Shown: positions 40,192 to 42,210 of the stretch, in pieces
Position numbering within the stretch: the first letter of the stretch is position 1
Layout of the letters: every line of letters begins with the position of its first letter
Assembly: GCA_013415565.1 (NCBI GenBank)
Contig: JAAEET010000009.1
Location: forward strand, 1-42,210
Source: Methanomicrobiales archaeon
GTDB taxonomy: Archaea; Halobacteriota; Methanomicrobia; Methanomicrobiales; Methanospirillaceae
Direction of reading: 5' to 3'
DNA: 42,210 nucleotides
Program-made: the position numbers and the translations under genes
The notes under the pieces: generated by a model
What the model was told of the DNA's origin: nothing
Database searches by the model: none
The model's input: the letters and a program-made list of their open reading frames with translations, nothing else

Positions 40192-40207
40192 CGATATCTA
40201 GGTATCG
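40192..40207. promoter_or_regulatory. 16-bp near-perfect palindrome at the efflux promoter
   Basis: CGATATCTAGGTATCG matches its reverse complement at 14 of 16 positions and lies 23-38 nt before the DHA2 start codon, in TATA-box territory. It looks like an operator for a dimeric repressor, such as a TetR, MarR or PadR type, none of which is encoded next to it. The rest of the 269-nt gap up to 40438 shows only a weak AT-rich element before the AI-2E gene. Confidence 0.45.
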
Positions 40208-40438
40208 GCTCGATTTCCAGGATTTACCTGCCCGGAGAGATGAAGACCCTCCTTTTCCATCGTTGATATCCCGTTCTCAGTTTCCGCATATTCCCATTCT
40301 GCCATTCCAGGCTATAGTACCACACTCCCGGCAGGTTATCCTATCCGCATCATCTGACGAAATTTTCCCAGTGAATGAATACTCTTAAGAAGGAATCCCT
40401 TGAAAGACTAGAAATCAGACTTTATCAGGCGCTCCAGC

Positions 40439-41491
40439 ATGACTCCTCCTCCGTCCCTTTCTGAACCGGCCCGCATCGTGGTGGTCCTTGCCGCCATCGT
40501 GATCGTCCTTGCCGGGATGAAGGCTGCAACCCCGATCCTCGGACCAATCATCTTCTCCGTCTTCCTAGCCGTCATCTTCGGCATGCTGCTCCACTGGTTC
40601 GAAAAGCGGGGACTCTCGCCCCGATCTGCCCTCATGCTCACGCTCGTGATCTTCTTTGCCATCGTCGCCGTGTTCGTCGTGGTGATTGTCGGTTCGTTCT
40701 TCCAGCTGCTGGCTGAGCTCCCCGGCTACCAGGAAGAGCTCGAAGGAAGCGTTGAGATGGCCGGTCCGCTCTTCTCCGTCATTGGGATCGATCCGGCATC
40801 CCTCTCCTTTTCAGATTTGATCGGGTCGCTCACCGCCGATGTCGGCGGGCTGCTGTCCGGTCTCTGGGACCTGGTGACCGCCTGTCTCCTCATTCTCCTG
40901 ACCACGCTCTTTCTCATCTTCGAGGCTATGGGGTTTTCATCCAAGCTGCGGAAGATCATCGGGGAACTCCGGCCCGGTGACATCGACCGGTTCACGACAC
41001 TCGCACAGAAAAACGTGGATTATCTCATCATCAGGACCGAGATCAACCTTATCGTCGGCATCGCAACAACCGTGATCCTGGTCCTGGCCGGGGTTGATTT
41101 TGCCATATTCTGGGGATTCCTGGCCTTCCTCATGGGATTTATCCCCTACATCGGGTTCTGGCTGGCGCTGATCCCGCCCGTACTCATCGCCTGGTTCAGC
41201 CTCGGTCCCGTCACGGCACTCCTGATCCTGGCCGGTGTTTCCATCGTCAACCTTCTCGCCGAATATGTGATGTTCCCCCATCTTGCCGGTCGCGGGCTGG
41301 CCCTCTCTCCGGCGGTGGTATTCATCTCCCTCGTCTTCTGGGGGTGGATCCTCGGCGGAGTGGGGGTGCTCCTGGCCGTTCCGCTCACCCTCGCTGTCCA
41401 GATGGCCTGCGAGCTGTTTGACGAGACGCGGTGGATCGGCGTCCTGCTCGGACCGTCCCCCGGTCCTGAGGGGGGCGAAGGCGAGAAGTGA
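40439..41491 (+). CDS. AI-2E family transporter (UPF0118/PerM-like)
   Basis: A 350-residue membrane protein with about eight helices. Family features are LGPIIFSVFLAVIFGMLLHWFEKRG at the N-terminus, a soluble middle, FLMGFIPYIGFWLALIPPVLIAW with the conserved GxxPYxG-type loop, and LAGRGLALSPAVVFISLVFWGWILGGVGVLLAVPLT near the end. Members include Na+/H+ or autoinducer-2 exporters; the role in archaea is unknown. No clear Shine-Dalgarno is present before the ATG. Confidence 0.88.
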   Translation: MTPPPSLSEPARIVVVLAAIVIVLAGMKAATPILGPIIFSVFLAVIFGMLLHWFEKRGLSPRSALMLTLVIFFAIVAVFVVVIVGSFFQLLAELPGYQEELEGSVEMAGPLFSVIGIDPASLSFSDLIGSLTADVGGLLSGLWDLVTACLLILLTTLFLIFEAMGFSSKLRKIIGELRPGDIDRFTTLAQKNVDYLIIRTEINLIVGIATTVILVLAGVDFAIFWGFLAFLMGFIPYIGFWLALIPPVLIAWFSLGPVTALLILAGVSIVNLLAEYVMFPHLAGRGLALSPAVVFISLVFWGWILGGVGVLLAVPLTLAVQMACELFDETRWIGVLLGPSPGPEGGEGEK

Positions 41492-41633
41492 TTTCGTTCC
41501 GGTATCATTCGGCACGCTCCTTCCGAAGATCGGCAGTTCTGGTTGTCCCGGCACCGGGAGAACGGACCTGAAAATATCTGTTCCTGGACTGGTGCACCCT
41601 CGGCCGGGATCGGTCTCTTACCGGCAAGACAGG

Positions 41634-41639
41634 ATTATA
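41634..41639 (+). promoter_or_regulatory. TATA box of the right-edge membrane protein gene
   Basis: TTATAA lies 34-39 nt before the ATG at 41673. AGGAGA follows between the two, so a short leader with a ribosome binding site is likely. Confidence 0.4.
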
Positions 41640-41672
41640 ACCCGGCCGGACAACCCTCTCCCAGGAGACCCC

Positions 41673-42210
41673 ATGAGAGAGATCATAGTAAACAGGCGCG
41701 AAGAGGGTGGGGAGGTCAGCCTCTCATTCAGATTCAAAAGCATCGGCCAGCTGATTGACCCTGACGACCCGTCGCCCCTGCCCGATGCCGAGCTGACAGA
41801 ACTCGCCGAAGAGACCTTTGCCGGTTACCTCGATGAATACCGGGTAAAGACCCCTATCAGCCTGGTCATCGATATCCCGGAGGCGGCTCTTCCTCCCGGA
41901 GGACCCACGCTCATTCCTGAAGCAATCCGGCGGCACTTTGCTGTTTGTATACAGGATGTTGAGCACGACCTGGTCATCTCCCGCCGTGAGGGGATCTACA
42001 GTCTGGCTATCGCCATCGGAAACGCTCTCATCATCGTTCTCTTTCTCTACTTCGCAATGTCGACAGAGACACCCATCGAATCCTTCCCGATCGTGCTTTT
42101 CGCCGGATTTATCACCATCCTGAACTGGGTGACCATCTGGGACACTTACGAGCATTTTGTCTATGATTACCGCAACATCTGGCGAAAGAAACGGATATAC
42201 CAGAAATTAT
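41673..42210 (+). CDS. Hypothetical membrane protein, 3' end beyond window
   Basis: An open frame of 179 codons that runs off the right edge without a stop. It starts at ATG with AGGAGA upstream and reads MREIIVNRREEGGEVSLSF. Residues 1-110 are soluble and acidic, with an LVIDIPEAALPPGG segment. Two hydrophobic helices follow (about 115-133, IYSLAIAIGNALIIVLFLYF, and about 143-160, VLFAGFITILNWVTI). The visible end is basic (WRKKRIYQK). I do not recognise the family. The N-terminal half could be a small cytosolic sensing domain. Confidence 0.65.
   Translation, partial: MREIIVNRREEGGEVSLSFRFKSIGQLIDPDDPSPLPDAELTELAEETFAGYLDEYRVKTPISLVIDIPEAALPPGGPTLIPEAIRRHFAVCIQDVEHDLVISRREGIYSLAIAIGNALIIVLFLYFAMSTETPIESFPIVLFAGFITILNWVTIWDTYEHFVYDYRNIWRKKRIYQKL

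Overview
The window looks like chromosomal DNA of a hydrogenotrophic methanogenic archaeon of the order Methanomicrobiales (Methanoregula/Methanosphaerula/Methanolinea-like; the genus is a guess). The grounds are: the end of a methanogenesis marker 8 gene at the left edge; the COG1900/NIL-ferredoxin homocysteine pair; archaeal transcription factor E, aTrm56 and archaeal-type AlaRS; a 14-gene Mbh-type energy-converting hydrogenase; TATA boxes about 25-30 nt before start codons (leaderless style); and GC-rich coding DNA. I see no IS element, integrase, phage gene or CRISPR array.

Layout. 0-5 kb: marker 8 fragment, a small basic protein with a structured leader, tRNA-Leu(GAG), an ACT-domain regulator, then a compact minus-strand operon HTH - aTrm56 - ATP-grasp - TFE - HD protein. 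5-11 kb: UPF0280 protein, a two-domain 2H phosphoesterase/metallophosphoesterase fusion, an MFS transporter, and the homocysteine-forming pair. 10.7-15 kb: Nif3-like protein, SWIM zinc-finger protein, alaS and a membrane-anchored HTH regulator. 15-18 kb: a surface protein, hisH, and a PUA/PAPS-reductase-like enzyme. 18.5-26.6 kb: a complete mbhA-N operon coupling ferredoxin/H2 redox chemistry to Na+/H+ movement. It is followed by an opposing HycI-type maturation protease that can process the C-terminal extension seen on MbhL.

27-42 kb is an accessory, stress-flavoured region. It holds two META-domain lipoproteins, an AdiA-type arginine decarboxylase, a divergent arsC/arsR pair with an operator-like inverted repeat, two paralogous YjdF/DUF2238-like membrane proteins, an HdeD-like (DUF308) protein, a BASS-family transporter, and carbamate kinase plus arginine deiminase. 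Right behind arcA lies a 40-codon remnant that resembles the C-terminus of a PPK2 polyphosphate kinase. The region ends with a DHA2 drug-efflux pump with a near-perfect palindrome in its promoter, an AI-2E-family protein, and a membrane protein running off the right edge.

The most interesting points are the complete Mbh locus with its own protease, the arginine/acid-stress cluster with the ppk2 scar, the 2H-metallophosphoesterase fusion, the tfe/trm56/ATP-grasp operon, and several inverted repeats placed at promoters. All assignments come from reading the sequence and remembered family motifs; no database search was run.
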